A stretch of DNA of 64,000 nucleotides from Rhodanobacter sp. C01 (GCF_002001045.1 NZ_MUNR01000009.1:124001-188000); one strand, 5' to 3'. Counted from the stretch's first letter, positions 16,980 through 25,976 are shown. Numbers and translations are program-made. The notes: a model not told the origin generated them from the sequence alone.

Positions 16980-17232
16980 GCAGCTGCTTTCCGCTCAATC
17001 CCGCTTCCCCAGCGAGCAGCACTGGCAGCCGATCAGGCGCCATGAACCTGATGACGGCTTTGTTGAAGGCGCATGTCGACCCCGCACCATACGGCATTCC
17101 GCGGCGGCCGCGGTTCAACGCCACCCCTCGAATCCGGTGCTACCTGCCTGCATCCTGAAGCGTAAGATCCGCAGGTCGCTCGTCGAAGAATCCGCTACCT
17201 GCCCTAACGGCCCACCACCAGGAAGACCCGCC

Positions 17233-18003
17233 ATGCAGACTCGTATCCAGGGCACGACCATGCCCGTGCTCGAAGTGCAGCTTGATCCCGGCGAGAGTGT
17301 CTTCGCGGAAAGCGGGGAGCTTTCGTGGATGACGGCCTCGGTCCAGATGACCACGCATACCCAGATGGGTGGCGGTGGCGGCCTGCTCGGCGTATTCAAG
17401 CGCGCGGTAGGTGGCGGCAGTCTCTTCATGACCGAGTACCGTGCCATGCAGGCGCCCGGTGAAGTGGCTTTCGCCACCAAGGTGCCAGGTCATATCGTGC
17501 CGGTGCCGGTGGCTCCGGGCAGCGAATACATGGTGCATCGCCACGGGTTTCTATGCGCCACGCCGCAGGTCACCATCGGCGTGGGTTTTCAGCAATCGCT
17601 GGGTGCCGGCATCTTCGGCGGCGACGGTTTCCTGCTGCAGAAGGTCGGTGGCACAGGCACGGCGTGGCTGGAGTTGTCCGGCGAGCTGATCATGAAGAAC
17701 CTGGCGCCCGGCGAAACCCTGCGGGTTCATCCCGGACATGTCGGGGCGTTCCAGGCTTCGGTTGCCTTCCAGATCACGACAGTTCCCGGCATCAAGAACG
17801 CGATCTTCGGCGGCGATGGCATTTTCCTGGCCGCGCTCACCGGCCCCGGCACGGTGTGGTTGCAGACGCTGCCGATCTCGCGCCTCGCCCATCAGATTGC
17901 CGAGTACATACCCCGCGGCGGCGCCCAGGCCACGTCTGTCGGCGTGGGTGGCGGACTGCTCGGCGGCATCGTGGGTTCGATATTGAGCGGCGACAATAAC
18001 TGA
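17233..18003 (+). CDS. AIM24 / TIGR00266-family protein
   Basis: This 256-residue Gly-rich beta protein has the MPVLEVQLDPGESVFAESGELSWM opening, GGGGGLLGVFKRAVGGGSLFMTEY, and a GGGLLGGIVGSIL end. It is a TIGR00266 family member related to mitochondrial AIM24. Biochemical role is unknown. ATG 17233 has AGGAAG 8 bases upstream. It stands alone. Confidence 0.88.
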   Translation: MQTRIQGTTMPVLEVQLDPGESVFAESGELSWMTASVQMTTHTQMGGGGGLLGVFKRAVGGGSLFMTEYRAMQAPGEVAFATKVPGHIVPVPVAPGSEYMVHRHGFLCATPQVTIGVGFQQSLGAGIFGGDGFLLQKVGGTGTAWLELSGELIMKNLAPGETLRVHPGHVGAFQASVAFQITTVPGIKNAIFGGDGIFLAALTGPGTVWLQTLPISRLAHQIAEYIPRGGAQATSVGVGGGLLGGIVGSILSGDNN

Positions 18004-18164
18004 TCGTGAAAACCTAAGAAATATCAATAGCTAAAGAAGCATTCGGTTAACTTTTAACACAACCGGTACCCGCTGCATTTGATGCCTGCGGCGCGCATCG
18101 CGACCTCACTCTGCTCTCAAGGCTGTTGTTTTCGGCGAGGTCACGTATTGCTTTAGATAGCACT

Positions 18165-18199
18165 ACGATATATCTTTAAGTTACTTCAACGATATATCG
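18165..18199. promoter_or_regulatory. Twin GATATATC sites upstream of PadR gene
   Basis: ACGATATATC occurs at 18165-18174 and again at 18189-18198, 24 bases apart. The second extends to the perfect palindrome CGATATATCG (18190-18199), ending 9 bases before the ATG. It is likely the autoregulatory operator of the His-rich PadR protein; E. coli YqjI also binds AT-rich dyads upstream of yqjI and yqjH. Confidence 0.6.
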
Positions 18200-18208
18200 G
18201 AATTTGCC

Positions 18209-18865
18209 ATGCGCATGCGCCAACTGTTTTCCCATGCCTTCCATCATCACCATCACGGCCATGCTTTCGGCCACGGCGATGGCCCTGACTCCCACGGACA
18301 CCATGAACGCCATGCAGGGCCTTTCGGCGGCCGCCATGGTGGCGGCGACTTCTTCGGCGACTGGAGCGAGATGCGCGGTGGTGGCCGCCGCGGTGGTGGC
18401 CGCATGTTCGGCCACGGCGACCTCAAGCTGCTGCTGCTGGCGCTGATCGAGCAGCAGCCGCGCCACGGCTACGAACTGATCCGCATCATCGAGGACATGT
18501 TCCACGGCCAGTACACACCCAGCCCCGGCGCGATCTACCCCACCCTCACCATGCTGGAAGAACTCGGCTATGCAGAAGTGACCAACGAGCAAGGTGGCCG
18601 CAAGCTTTACGCGATCACCGACGCCGGCCGTGCCTATCTTGACGAGAATCGCGAAGCGGTGGACGCGGTCACCGCCCGTACGGAGCAAAGCGCCAGGATG
18701 GCAGCAAAGATGGCCATGCCGATGGCCGTGCACAAGGCGATGCATGCCATCAAGCATGCCATGCTGATGCGTGGCGGCGACTGGAACAAGGACGAGGCGA
18801 AACGCATAGCCGACATCCTGGAACGCGCTGCCAGCGCCATCGCCAGCGGCGAACGCCGTGACTGA
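18209..18865 (+). CDS. PadR-family regulator with His-rich metal-sensing N-terminus (YqjI-like)
   Basis: This 218-residue protein carries an extreme His/Gly-rich head (five consecutive His, then HGHAFGHGDG and GHHERHAG) in residues 1-70. A PadR winged helix follows (LKLLLLALIEQQPRHGYELI, SPGAIYPTLTMLEELGYAEV). The arrangement matches YqjI of E. coli, a nickel-responsive PadR repressor of the ferric reductase gene yqjH. A YqjH-type siderophore-interacting protein lies at 19456, which strengthens the assignment. The next gene overlaps it by 8 bases. Metal identity here is inferred. Confidence 0.88.
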   Translation: MRMRQLFSHAFHHHHHGHAFGHGDGPDSHGHHERHAGPFGGRHGGGDFFGDWSEMRGGGRRGGGRMFGHGDLKLLLLALIEQQPRHGYELIRIIEDMFHGQYTPSPGAIYPTLTMLEELGYAEVTNEQGGRKLYAITDAGRAYLDENREAVDAVTARTEQSARMAAKMAMPMAVHKAMHAIKHAMLMRGGDWNKDEAKRIADILERAASAIASGERRD

Positions 18866-19346
18866 GACAGGCAGCGATGCCCTGCCCGCATGGGAAGCGC
18901 GCTGCAAGTCGCATGGCCTGCTGATGACGGCACCGCGACGCGCCATCCTCACCGCGATGTTGCAGTCCGGCACACCCCGTGACGCCGTGACGTTGCTTCA
19001 GGCCGCACGCGAGCATCATTCCGCCACCAGCATTGGAACGGTCTATCGACTGCTGCGCGAGTTCGAGCAACACGGGCTGGTCCATGTGCAGGCGCAGGCA
19101 CATGGCCGCTGCCGCTGGCGCCTGCGTGACCCATCGCAGCTTGCACCAGCACCGGCTCCCGGCAACGCCCGCATCATGCTGCGGCAGGTACGGCGCTTCC
19201 TGCGCGAGCTGGAAAGGCTCGGCTTTGCCGAAGCGCAAGCGCCACGGCAGACCAGCCTCGGCAAACTTGCAACACCCACTACCAACGATCCCGTCATCGG
19301 CCTGCTGCACGAGATCGCCGAACATTTCGGCTATCGACTCGCGTAA
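18858..19346 (+). CDS. Fur-like winged-helix protein lacking the usual metal-binding C-terminal half
   Basis: This 162-residue protein starts at GTG 18858, overlapping the PadR gene. Its first half matches the Fur DNA-binding domain (CKSHGLLMTAPRRAILTAML, then ATSIGTVYRLLREFEQHGLV). The second half lacks the HHDH-type and CxxC metal sites of Fur/Zur/PerR, and is instead an Arg-rich amphipathic helix. The protein may therefore be a metal-independent or altered-sensing derivative. The context places it in a metal-related operon with PadR and the siderophore-interacting protein. Confidence 0.8.
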   Translation: MTETGSDALPAWEARCKSHGLLMTAPRRAILTAMLQSGTPRDAVTLLQAAREHHSATSIGTVYRLLREFEQHGLVHVQAQAHGRCRWRLRDPSQLAPAPAPGNARIMLRQVRRFLRELERLGFAEAQAPRQTSLGKLATPTTNDPVIGLLHEIAEHFGYRLA

Positions 19347-19455
19347 TCACCTCATACCCACGCACAACAACAGCCATCGCCACCGCGTGCCCCTCCGCCA
19401 TGCACGGAACGCGCAGAGCCTGTAGCCGGCGCCTTGTCCAGATACCCCGGAGAAC

Positions 19456-20256
19456 ATGTCGATGACATCCCATTCCCATCAGATGATTCGTCACACCGTC
19501 GTGCTGCGCACGCTTGATGTATTGCGCGTACAGCGCCTGACTCCGCACATGCAGCGCGTCGTCTTCGGCGGCACGGAACTGCGTGGCTTTGTCAGTGCCG
19601 CGCCAGACGACCATGTGAAGTTGTTCTTCCCGAACAGCACCGGCGGCATCGTGCCACCGGTGCTGGGCCCGAACGGCCCGACGTATCCGCCCGGCCGCGA
19701 GTACTCGCCGATGCGCGACTACACCCCGCGCTCTTACGACAGCGAACTCGGCGAATTGACGATCGACTTCGTGCTGCATGGCGATGGCCCCGCCGCCACC
19801 TGGGCAGCGCAAGCCACGCCGGGGCAGCAGATCGGTGCGGGCGGCCCACGTGGTTCCAATATCATCGCCGACGACTTCGACACCTATGTGCTGGTCGGCG
19901 ACGAAACCGCCCTGCCCGCGATCGGCCGTCGGCTGGAGGAAATACCCGAGGGCACCCGCGTGGAAGTGCTGGTGGAAATCCCCCAGGCGGATGATCGCCA
20001 GCCGCTGCACTCACGCGCGCATGTCAACGTGCGCTGGCTGGAGCGCAGCGGAATCAGTGCCGATCAAAGCGAACTGCTGGAACAGGCATTGCGTGAATTG
20101 CCCACGCCTGCCGGCGACACTTTCTACTGGATCGCCACCGAATCGCGCCGCACCCGCAACATGCGCCTGTGGCTCAGTGAGGAACGTGGCGTGCCGAAGG
20201 ACTGGATGAAGGCCAAGGGCTACTGGAAAGCCGGCGCAGACGGCGACGACGACTGA
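19456..20256 (+). CDS. Siderophore-interacting protein / NADPH ferric-siderophore reductase (YqjH-like)
   Basis: This 266-residue protein of the ferredoxin-reductase superfamily has the FAD-binding YTPRSYDSELGELTIDFVLHG segment, GPAATWAAQATPGQQIGAGGPRG and the NAD(P) domain with VLVGDETALPAIGRRLEE. The C-terminal motif FYWIATESRRTRNMRLWL is typical of the SIP family. It reduces ferric siderophores in the cytoplasm to release iron. ATG 19456 has CGGAG just upstream. It is 109 bases after the Fur-like gene and probably controlled by the His-rich PadR. Confidence 0.9.
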   Translation: MSMTSHSHQMIRHTVVLRTLDVLRVQRLTPHMQRVVFGGTELRGFVSAAPDDHVKLFFPNSTGGIVPPVLGPNGPTYPPGREYSPMRDYTPRSYDSELGELTIDFVLHGDGPAATWAAQATPGQQIGAGGPRGSNIIADDFDTYVLVGDETALPAIGRRLEEIPEGTRVEVLVEIPQADDRQPLHSRAHVNVRWLERSGISADQSELLEQALRELPTPAGDTFYWIATESRRTRNMRLWLSEERGVPKDWMKAKGYWKAGADGDDD

Positions 20257-20323
20257 GTGAGCCGGGATATGCGCCTGATCGCACCGATCGACCGGCACCA
20301 CCATGCACGAGTGACCACCAAGC

Positions 20324-21451
20324 TCAGAGTCGTGCCTGCAGCGGATGATCGAGGCCGGCCACGGTTTGCAGTATCTGTCGACGCACCACCGGCAACTTGA
20401 TGGCTGCGGGGATCACGCTATCGCGCAGCCAGCGCAGCGCCGTGGGGCGGCCGCGCATCAGCCGGGTGAGCGCGGCTACACGATGCACCACCTGGCGATC
20501 GACCGAAAGGCGCAGTTCGGCATACTCCTGCATGCGCTCCAGTTTGCCGGCGATCGCATCGGCCGCACAGTCGGCAAACACCCAGGCATCCTCGATGCCG
20601 AGATTCATCCCGCGCGCGCCCAGCGGTGAATGGATGTGCGCTGCATCGCCACCCAGCGCCACCCGCCCCACGCTGAACTTGTCGGCCAGTCGGTGGGCAA
20701 TGTGGAACTGCGATTGCCAGATGATCTCGCCCGGCACACCGCCACCCGGCAACTGCGCCAGCGGATCAGCGCCATTGCCGATCACGCGCCACACTCCGCC
20801 CTGCAGATGCATCTGGAACAGGAAGCCATCGGGCTGAAATCCGATGTGCGCGCGCTGCCGGTCCAGTGCGGTGCGCAATCGCAGATCCCACAATTGCCAA
20901 GGCTCAGGCAAGGCACTCCCTGCGAAATCGACGCCGAGCGCCTGCCGTACCGTGCTGCGTGCACCATCTGCACCGAACACCAGTGGGGCCTGCACCGTCT
21001 GCGTACTGCCGTCGACCTGCTGCAGGGTCAGCGTCACCTGCTGCTCGTCCTGCTGCAGTGCCTGCAGGCTCACACCGCGCTCCACCTGCACGCCTTTCGC
21101 CTGCAGTGCCTCCGTGAGCAGAGCCTCGGTGCGTGCCTGTGCCAGACCAATGGGCAGTTGTGATTTCAGTTCCCGCTGCAGGTCGACCGATGCCACTTCG
21201 CGGCCAGCACGATGCATCGTCACGCCCAACACCTCGTAACCCTCGGCGATGATGCGCGCTGCCACGCCGTATGCCCCGAGGATCTCCAGCGAACGTGGAT
21301 TGACCAGCAGTGCCTTCGAGGTGCTGGTTGGCTGCGTCGCTGCATCGATGATGCGCACCGGCACACCGCGGCGGCTGAGAAACAGTGCAGCAGCCAACCC
21401 GGTAGGGCCAGCGCCGACGATCATCAAGGGCGTGCGGATGGCAGCAGACAC
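20324..21451 (-). CDS. FAD-dependent aromatic-type monooxygenase
   Basis: This 375-residue group A flavoprotein monooxygenase has the FAD motif MIVGAGPTGLAAALFLSRRG, a middle GADGARSTVRQALG segment and the second FAD/GD motif VALGGDAAHIHSPLGARGMNLGIEDA. This layout is shared by PHBH-type hydroxylases that use NAD(P)H and O2; the substrate is unknown. GTG 21451 is preferred over ATG 21469 because GGGGGAGG lies about 8 bases before it. Nearest neighbour is the divergent ohrR gene. Confidence 0.85.
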   Translation of the reverse strand: MSAAIRTPLMIVGAGPTGLAAALFLSRRGVPVRIIDAATQPTSTSKALLVNPRSLEILGAYGVAARIIAEGYEVLGVTMHRAGREVASVDLQRELKSQLPIGLAQARTEALLTEALQAKGVQVERGVSLQALQQDEQQVTLTLQQVDGSTQTVQAPLVFGADGARSTVRQALGVDFAGSALPEPWQLWDLRLRTALDRQRAHIGFQPDGFLFQMHLQGGVWRVIGNGADPLAQLPGGGVPGEIIWQSQFHIAHRLADKFSVGRVALGGDAAHIHSPLGARGMNLGIEDAWVFADCAADAIAGKLERMQEYAELRLSVDRQVVHRVAALTRLMRGRPTALRWLRDSVIPAAIKLPVVRRQILQTVAGLDHPLQARL

Positions 21452-21565
21452 GTGACAGGCCTCCCCCATGGCAGTGGATTAGCACGCTAACTCATGTTGT
21501 GTGTATGGGATGCATGGGTGGGCGGCCCCATAAGCCTGCTGCCCAATAAATATATCTTGCTATTT

Positions 21566-21579
21566 AATAGCGCGCTATG
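21566..21579. promoter_or_regulatory. Probable OhrR operator at ohrR
   Basis: AATAG-CGCG-CTATG, four bases before the ATG of ohrR. The same AATAG-N4-CTAT frame occurs in front of ohr (22103-22116). A further overlapping CTATT-T-AATAG dyad lies just upstream. Confidence 0.55.
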
Positions 21580-21583
21580 TACC

Positions 21584-22060
21584 ATGCGTCGCATGAAGCC
21601 CGCAAACATCTCTCGGCCCGCTGTCCCGTTCGGCACACCCAGACTCGATGTGCAGCTGTGTTTCGCGCTGTATTCGGCCGGCCTGGCCATGAACAAGGTA
21701 TATCGCAAACTGCTCAAGCCGCTGAAGATCACCTATCCGCAGTACCTGGTGATGATGGTGTTGTGGGAGGAGGAGAGCCTGAGTGTGTCGGAGATTGGTG
21801 CCCGACTTTTTCTGGATTCAGCCACCCTTACGCCACTACTCAAGCGGTTGGAAGCTGCCGGGTTCGTGGCTCGTCTCCGCTCCCGCGAAGACGAACGACA
21901 CGTGGTCATCACGCTGACCGCCGCCGGCAAGGCCTTGCAGGCGAAAGCCGGCAAGGTGCAGGAGTCGGTGTTCTGCGCAACGCAATGCACACCGAGCGAA
22001 CTGGGTCATCTGAAGAGCGAGCTGGAGGATCTGCGCCGAAGATTGTCAGACGGAACCTGA
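21584..22060 (+). CDS. ohrR: MarR-family organic-peroxide sensor OhrR
   Basis: This 158-residue MarR winged-helix protein keeps the OhrR hallmark: a single N-terminal cysteine in [20 protein letters not shown], which is oxidised by organic hydroperoxides to release DNA. The DNA-binding wing is visible in [17 protein letters not shown]. Starts at ATG 21584 or ATG 21593 are both possible. It lies directly upstream of ohr, its expected target, in the same orientation. Confidence 0.9.
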   Translation: MRRMKPANISRPAVPFGTPRLDVQLCFALYSAGLAMNKVYRKLLKPLKITYPQYLVMMVLWEEESLSVSEIGARLFLDSATLTPLLKRLEAAGFVARLRSREDERHVVITLTAAGKALQAKAGKVQESVFCATQCTPSELGHLKSELEDLRRRLSDGT

Positions 22061-22102
22061 CCCGCTTCATCTTCATTTGCCCATGAACATAGCGCACTAC
22101 TG

Positions 22103-22116
22103 AATAGCCAACTATT
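22103..22116. promoter_or_regulatory. Probable OhrR operator at ohr
   Basis: AATAG-CCAA-CTATT dyad in the 85-base gap between ohrR and ohr, 30 bases before the ohr start. It shares the frame of the site at ohrR. Confidence 0.6.
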
Positions 22117-22145
22117 TTTCACCCGACCCAGCCAAGGAGACACCC

Positions 22146-22571
22146 ATGTCCATCGAAAAAGTTCTTTACCGCGCCAAGGCCACCGCCACCGGTGGTCGCG
22201 ACGGTCGCGCCAGCTCATCCGACGGAATCCTCGATATCAAGCTGACCACGCCGAAGGAGCTTGGTGGTGCGGGCGGCGACGGCACCAATCCGGAGCAGCT
22301 GTTCGCAGCCGGCTACTCGGCCTGCTTCCTGGGTGCGATGAAATACGTCGCTGGCCAGCAGAAACTGCAGTTGCCGGCGGATACCCAGGTGACGGGCCAG
22401 GTAAGCATCGGCCCGATCCCGACCGGATTCGGCATCGAAGTCGAACTGAGCATCTCGATTCCCGGCCTGGCACGCGCGGACGCCGAGGCCCTGGTGCAGA
22501 AAGCACACATCGTGTGCCCCTACTCCAACGCGACCCGCAACAACATTGATGTCACCCTGACCGTGGTCTGA
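22146..22571 (+). CDS. ohr: Organic hydroperoxide resistance protein Ohr
   Basis: This 141-residue OsmC-superfamily thiol peroxidase has both catalytic cysteines in the expected context: [16 protein letters not shown] and [15 protein letters not shown] conserved Arg/Glu pair is also likely present. It reduces organic hydroperoxides at the expense of lipoylated proteins. AAGGAG lies 7 bases before ATG 22146. Regulated by the adjacent OhrR. Confidence 0.95.
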   Translation: MSIEKVLYRAKATATGGRDGRASSSDGILDIKLTTPKELGGAGGDGTNPEQLFAAGYSACFLGAMKYVAGQQKLQLPADTQVTGQVSIGPIPTGFGIEVELSISIPGLARADAEALVQKAHIVCPYSNATRNNIDVTLTVV

Positions 22572-22590
22572 CGCACGGCAACAGCCGATC

Positions 22591-22622
22591 GGTAACGGCG
22601 ATCACGAACGGTCGCCGTCACC
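22591..22622. terminator. Hairpin between ohr and the PepSY gene
   Basis: GGTAACGGCGA (22591-22601) pairs with TCGCCGTCACC (22612-22622) with one mismatch, followed by TTTC. Placed between convergent genes, it is a plausible terminator for ohr. Confidence 0.5.
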
Positions 22623-22644
22623 TTTCAGCGTACCCGGCACCCGC

Positions 22645-23175
22645 TCAAAACAGCAGGAGCAGCAACGGCACGAGAATACCGGCCGCCAGGACCGAGCTGA
22701 CCAGCAGAGGTTTGCGGCTGAAGCGATAGGACATGTAGAGCCCGGTCAAAACGGAAATCAGCAGACCCAGCGACACCAGCGCGAAGAAAATCTTCATCGG
22801 CAGCAGGTTCTTCTTCGGTGGTTCGCCCGTGTTTCCGGCTGGCTGGCTCGGGATTGCAGTTACCCGCACGTCCGGTGCCGTATTCGGAGCGGACGACATC
22901 CTCGCCTGAGTCGCATCGGCGCTGGCCGCCGGCACAGCCGTTTCGGCCGGACGCGGGCGTCGCACCGGCATCACCGTGGTCTGCTTCTTGTGCAGCTGCG
23001 CCATGCTCGCCAGCCAGGCCGGTGGCTTGTAGCTGCTGCCACGTGTCGTCTCGTGCAGACTGAAGGTCTGCAGGCCGCCAGTGATCGCAAAGAACAACAG
23101 CATGGGGGCGGTGAACACGCCCAGGTAGAGATGAATGCTGCGGGCAGCCTTGAGGAACCGGTGTGCCGAGGACAT
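22645..23175 (-). CDS. PepSY-type membrane protein, probably iron-regulated
   Basis: This 176-residue protein has one N-terminal transmembrane helix in RSIHLYLGVFTAPMLLFFAITGGLQTFSLHE, typical of the PepSY-associated helix. A Pro/Ala-rich loop of about 80 residues follows, then two C-terminal helices (KIFFALVSLGLLISVLTGLYMSY and the last 20 residues). It is shorter than full PepSY flavin-reductase proteins and lacks their periplasmic PepSY domains. The Fur-box-like sequence 57 bases upstream suggests iron-starvation induction. ATG 23175 is the start that begins the conserved SAHRFLKAARSIHLYLG. Confidence 0.7.
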   Translation of the reverse strand: MSSAHRFLKAARSIHLYLGVFTAPMLLFFAITGGLQTFSLHETTRGSSYKPPAWLASMAQLHKKQTTVMPVRRPRPAETAVPAASADATQARMSSAPNTAPDVRVTAIPSQPAGNTGEPPKKNLLPMKIFFALVSLGLLISVLTGLYMSYRFSRKPLLVSSVLAAGILVPLLLLLF

Positions 23176-23231
23176 AAAACCTGCGCGTCGAGGGAATCCC
23201 GCCAACTTTACCGAAGTTTCCTCGATATACC

Positions 23232-23242
23232 AATGATAATCA
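23232..23242. promoter_or_regulatory. Fur-box-like site upstream of PepSY gene
   Basis: AATGATAATCA matches the centre of the classical Fur consensus over 11 consecutive bases. It lies 57 bases upstream of the PepSY ATG on the minus strand, consistent with Fur repression. Flanking bases match less well. Confidence 0.55.
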
Positions 23243-23390
23243 GTCGCATCTGAGGATGCGACCATCCGATGCCGGCGCCGCACGACTGGATCGCAACAAC
23301 GAGAATTTCCCGGATTTCATCCATGATGATTCGCGCTAGGCTTCGAAGCGTCGTTGCCGCATCGGTCGCGTCACCTTTTCATGGCAGTCA

Positions 23391-24806
23391 ATGAACCAAC
23401 CGCTTTCTCCGACGGAACCGAACGCCACCCCTCCGCTGGCGAACGTCATGGACCTCCTGCTTGATGCGATCTGCGTGGTTGACGTCGAAGGCCGCTATGT
23501 TTTTGTCAGTGCCGCCTTCGAGCGCATCTTCGGTTATGCGCCGGAGGAGATCATCGGCAAGCCGATGATCGAGCTGGTGCATCCTGACGATCGCGAGCGG
23601 ACCCTGCAGACCGCGAACGAGATCATGGCCGGCCAGCCCAAGCCGCACTTCCAGAACCGTTACGTGCGCAAGGATGGGCGGGTCATCCATGTCATGTGGT
23701 CGGCCCGCTGGTCGGAAACGGACCGGGTGCGGATTGCCGTGGCGCGCGACGTCACCGAACTCAAGCGGGCCGAGTCGATGCAGGTTGCGCTGCACGCCAT
23801 TTCCGAGGCTGCGCACTCGGCCGAGGACCTGCTGACACTGTTCCGGCACATCCATCAGATCATCGGCAAGCTGCTGCCGGCACGCAATTTCTTCGTGGCA
23901 CTTTACGACGAGAAGAAGGACGAGCTGAGTTTTCCCTATTTCGTCGACGAATACGACAGTGCGCCGGCACCGCGAAAGCTGGACTCGGGCACACTGAGTG
24001 CAGAAGTGATCCGCACCGGGCAGGCACTCCTGCTAACCCCGGATACGCAGACCGCCCTGCCCGGACACATCGGTCCGATTGATGGCATGGACTCGCTGGA
24101 CTGGCTCGGTGTGCCGCTGGGTACCCACCGGGGCGTCATCGGTGCACTCGTGGTGCAGAGCTATTCGGGCGATGTGCGCTACACCGAAAGGGACAAGACA
24201 CTCTTGCAGTTCGTCTCGACCCAGGTGGCATCTGCCATCGAGCGCAAGCAGACGGAAACCTGGCTGCAGTACGTCGCGCTGCATGACCAGCTGACTGCCC
24301 TGCCCAACCGTATCCTTTTCCACGATCGCCTGCGCACTGCGCTGGTCAGGGCCAGGCGCGACAACAGCCTGCTGTCGCTGCTCTACATCGACCTGGACAA
24401 GTTCAAGCTGGTCAACGACAGCTTCGGCCATGACATTGGCGACCTGCTGTTGCGCGAGGTTGCCGATCGTCTCCGGCATTGCGTGCGCGAATCGGATACC
24501 GTCGGCCGCGTCGGCGGTGACGAGTTCGTGGTGTTGCTCGACCACATCGGCCAGCCGGAACACGCGCTGATCGTTGCCGAAAAAATCCGCTCGGCACTGA
24601 ACCAGCCATTCGAATTGCCCGGCAACCGTCTGCATATCTCGACCAGCATCGGCATCGCCATGCACCCTGAGCATGGCGACGACAACCGGCAGCTGATGCG
24701 ACTGGCCGACGATGCCATGTACAGCGCGAAGAAACACGGCGGCAATCGCCTGATGATGGGCAAGATGCCCGGTCATTCCGCCGAAAATACCGAACCGGAC
24801 GTGTAG
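23391..24806 (+). CDS. PAS-GAF-GGDEF diguanylate cyclase
   Basis: This 471-residue soluble protein has a PAS domain (about 14-125, with DAICVVDVEGRYVFVSAAFER and IFGYAPEEIIGKPM), a GAF domain (about 140-290) and a GGDEF domain (about 305-460). The active loop is intact (GGDEF, residues 375-379), with an RESD inhibitory RxxD site 5 residues before. It should synthesise c-di-GMP in response to a PAS/GAF-sensed cue that the sequence does not reveal. Monocistronic; the start ATG has only a weak ribosome site. Confidence 0.9.
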   Translation: MNQPLSPTEPNATPPLANVMDLLLDAICVVDVEGRYVFVSAAFERIFGYAPEEIIGKPMIELVHPDDRERTLQTANEIMAGQPKPHFQNRYVRKDGRVIHVMWSARWSETDRVRIAVARDVTELKRAESMQVALHAISEAAHSAEDLLTLFRHIHQIIGKLLPARNFFVALYDEKKDELSFPYFVDEYDSAPAPRKLDSGTLSAEVIRTGQALLLTPDTQTALPGHIGPIDGMDSLDWLGVPLGTHRGVIGALVVQSYSGDVRYTERDKTLLQFVSTQVASAIERKQTETWLQYVALHDQLTALPNRILFHDRLRTALVRARRDNSLLSLLYIDLDKFKLVNDSFGHDIGDLLLREVADRLRHCVRESDTVGRVGGDEFVVLLDHIGQPEHALIVAEKIRSALNQPFELPGNRLHISTSIGIAMHPEHGDDNRQLMRLADDAMYSAKKHGGNRLMMGKMPGHSAENTEPDV

Positions 24807-25019
24807 CGAAGCGGTACCGTGTGAGGCACGCATGGAATCGGCACTCTGAGCCTGGTCACGCGCTGCGGAGCGTCTGACAAGTTACTCACAAGTTACTCGG
24901 CATACACCTTGTCGACTGCCGCATGAACGATTTCGGACAAACCTTGCAAGGTTTGTCTTCCGGATCGATGCCATGCCGTTATCGTACCCGGGCACACTCA
25001 ATCCCGAGGGGGCACTTCC

Positions 25020-25976
25020 ATGAAAATGCACACGACGAACCATCGCTCGCCGATACGATCACTTCTGCGTCATCGCCTGACCATCTGGCTGGTGGCTGTC
25101 TGCTTCATGGCGATATCCCTCCCGTCATTCGCCGGGGTGTTCATTTCGGTCGGCATCGCGCCGCCGCCGCTGCCAATCTATGCACAATCCGTCATGCCTG
25201 GCCCCGGCTATATCTGGACGCCCGGCTACTGGGCCTACGGCGATGGTGGCTATTTCTGGGTTCCGGGCACCTGGGTGCTGGCGCCCTATGTGGGGGCGCT
25301 GTGGACGCCCGGATACTGGGGTTGGAGCAACGGTTTCTATGTCTTCAATGCCGGCTATTGGGGGCCGCACGTAGGGTTCTATGGCGGCATCAACTACGGC
25401 TACGGCTATGACGGCGTGGGTTATCGCGGCGGCTACTGGAACCATGGCCGGTTCAATTACAACCGCAATGTCACCTACAACACGAACATCAGCCGCGTCA
25501 GCTACAACGGCGGCAGGGGTGGCCTGATGGCGCGCCCCACGCCGCAGGATCAACTCGCCGCGCGCGATCGCCACATGCAGCCGCTGGCAGCGCAGCAGCA
25601 ACAGGTGCGCATGGCCAGCCAGAACCGTGCACTGCGAGTCTCGGCCAACCATGGATCGCCTGCCATTGCCGCCACACCACGGGCAGGTGCCTTCGGCGCG
25701 AACGGCGTAGTCCGGGCTCGCGGGACGACAACAAATCCCGCTATGAGCAGGGCGACCCGCTCAACGGCCTCGCGCGCCGGTTACAGCACGCAGCGATCGA
25801 TGCCCTACAACCGTGCAAATTCGGCCTCATATGCGCGCCCCATGAGCAGCCAGGCCAGGTATCAGGGGCCGATGCGTCCGGCCGCATCGTCCTACCACCC
25901 TGCTGCGCGTCCCCAGGCACATGCCCAGGCGCCACGTGGCGGTGGCAACCATGGGGATCATGGTGAGAGACATTGA
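25020..25976 (+). CDS. YXWGXW-repeat secreted protein
   Basis: This 318-residue protein has a signal peptide (cleaved near ISLPSFAG) followed by repeats of the YxWxPGxW type: YIWTPGYWAYGDGGYFWVPGTW, then LWTPGYWGWSNGFY, then AGYWGPHVGF. A low-complexity Gly/Tyr stretch and a Gln/Ala/Arg-rich C-terminal tail follow. Such proteins are exported and have no known biochemical role. GGGGG lies 9 bases before ATG 25020. A hairpin with a downstream TTTCTT follows. Confidence 0.85.
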   Translation: MKMHTTNHRSPIRSLLRHRLTIWLVAVCFMAISLPSFAGVFISVGIAPPPLPIYAQSVMPGPGYIWTPGYWAYGDGGYFWVPGTWVLAPYVGALWTPGYWGWSNGFYVFNAGYWGPHVGFYGGINYGYGYDGVGYRGGYWNHGRFNYNRNVTYNTNISRVSYNGGRGGLMARPTPQDQLAARDRHMQPLAAQQQQVRMASQNRALRVSANHGSPAIAATPRAGAFGANGVVRARGTTTNPAMSRATRSTASRAGYSTQRSMPYNRANSASYARPMSSQARYQGPMRPAASSYHPAARPQAHAQAPRGGGNHGDHGERH

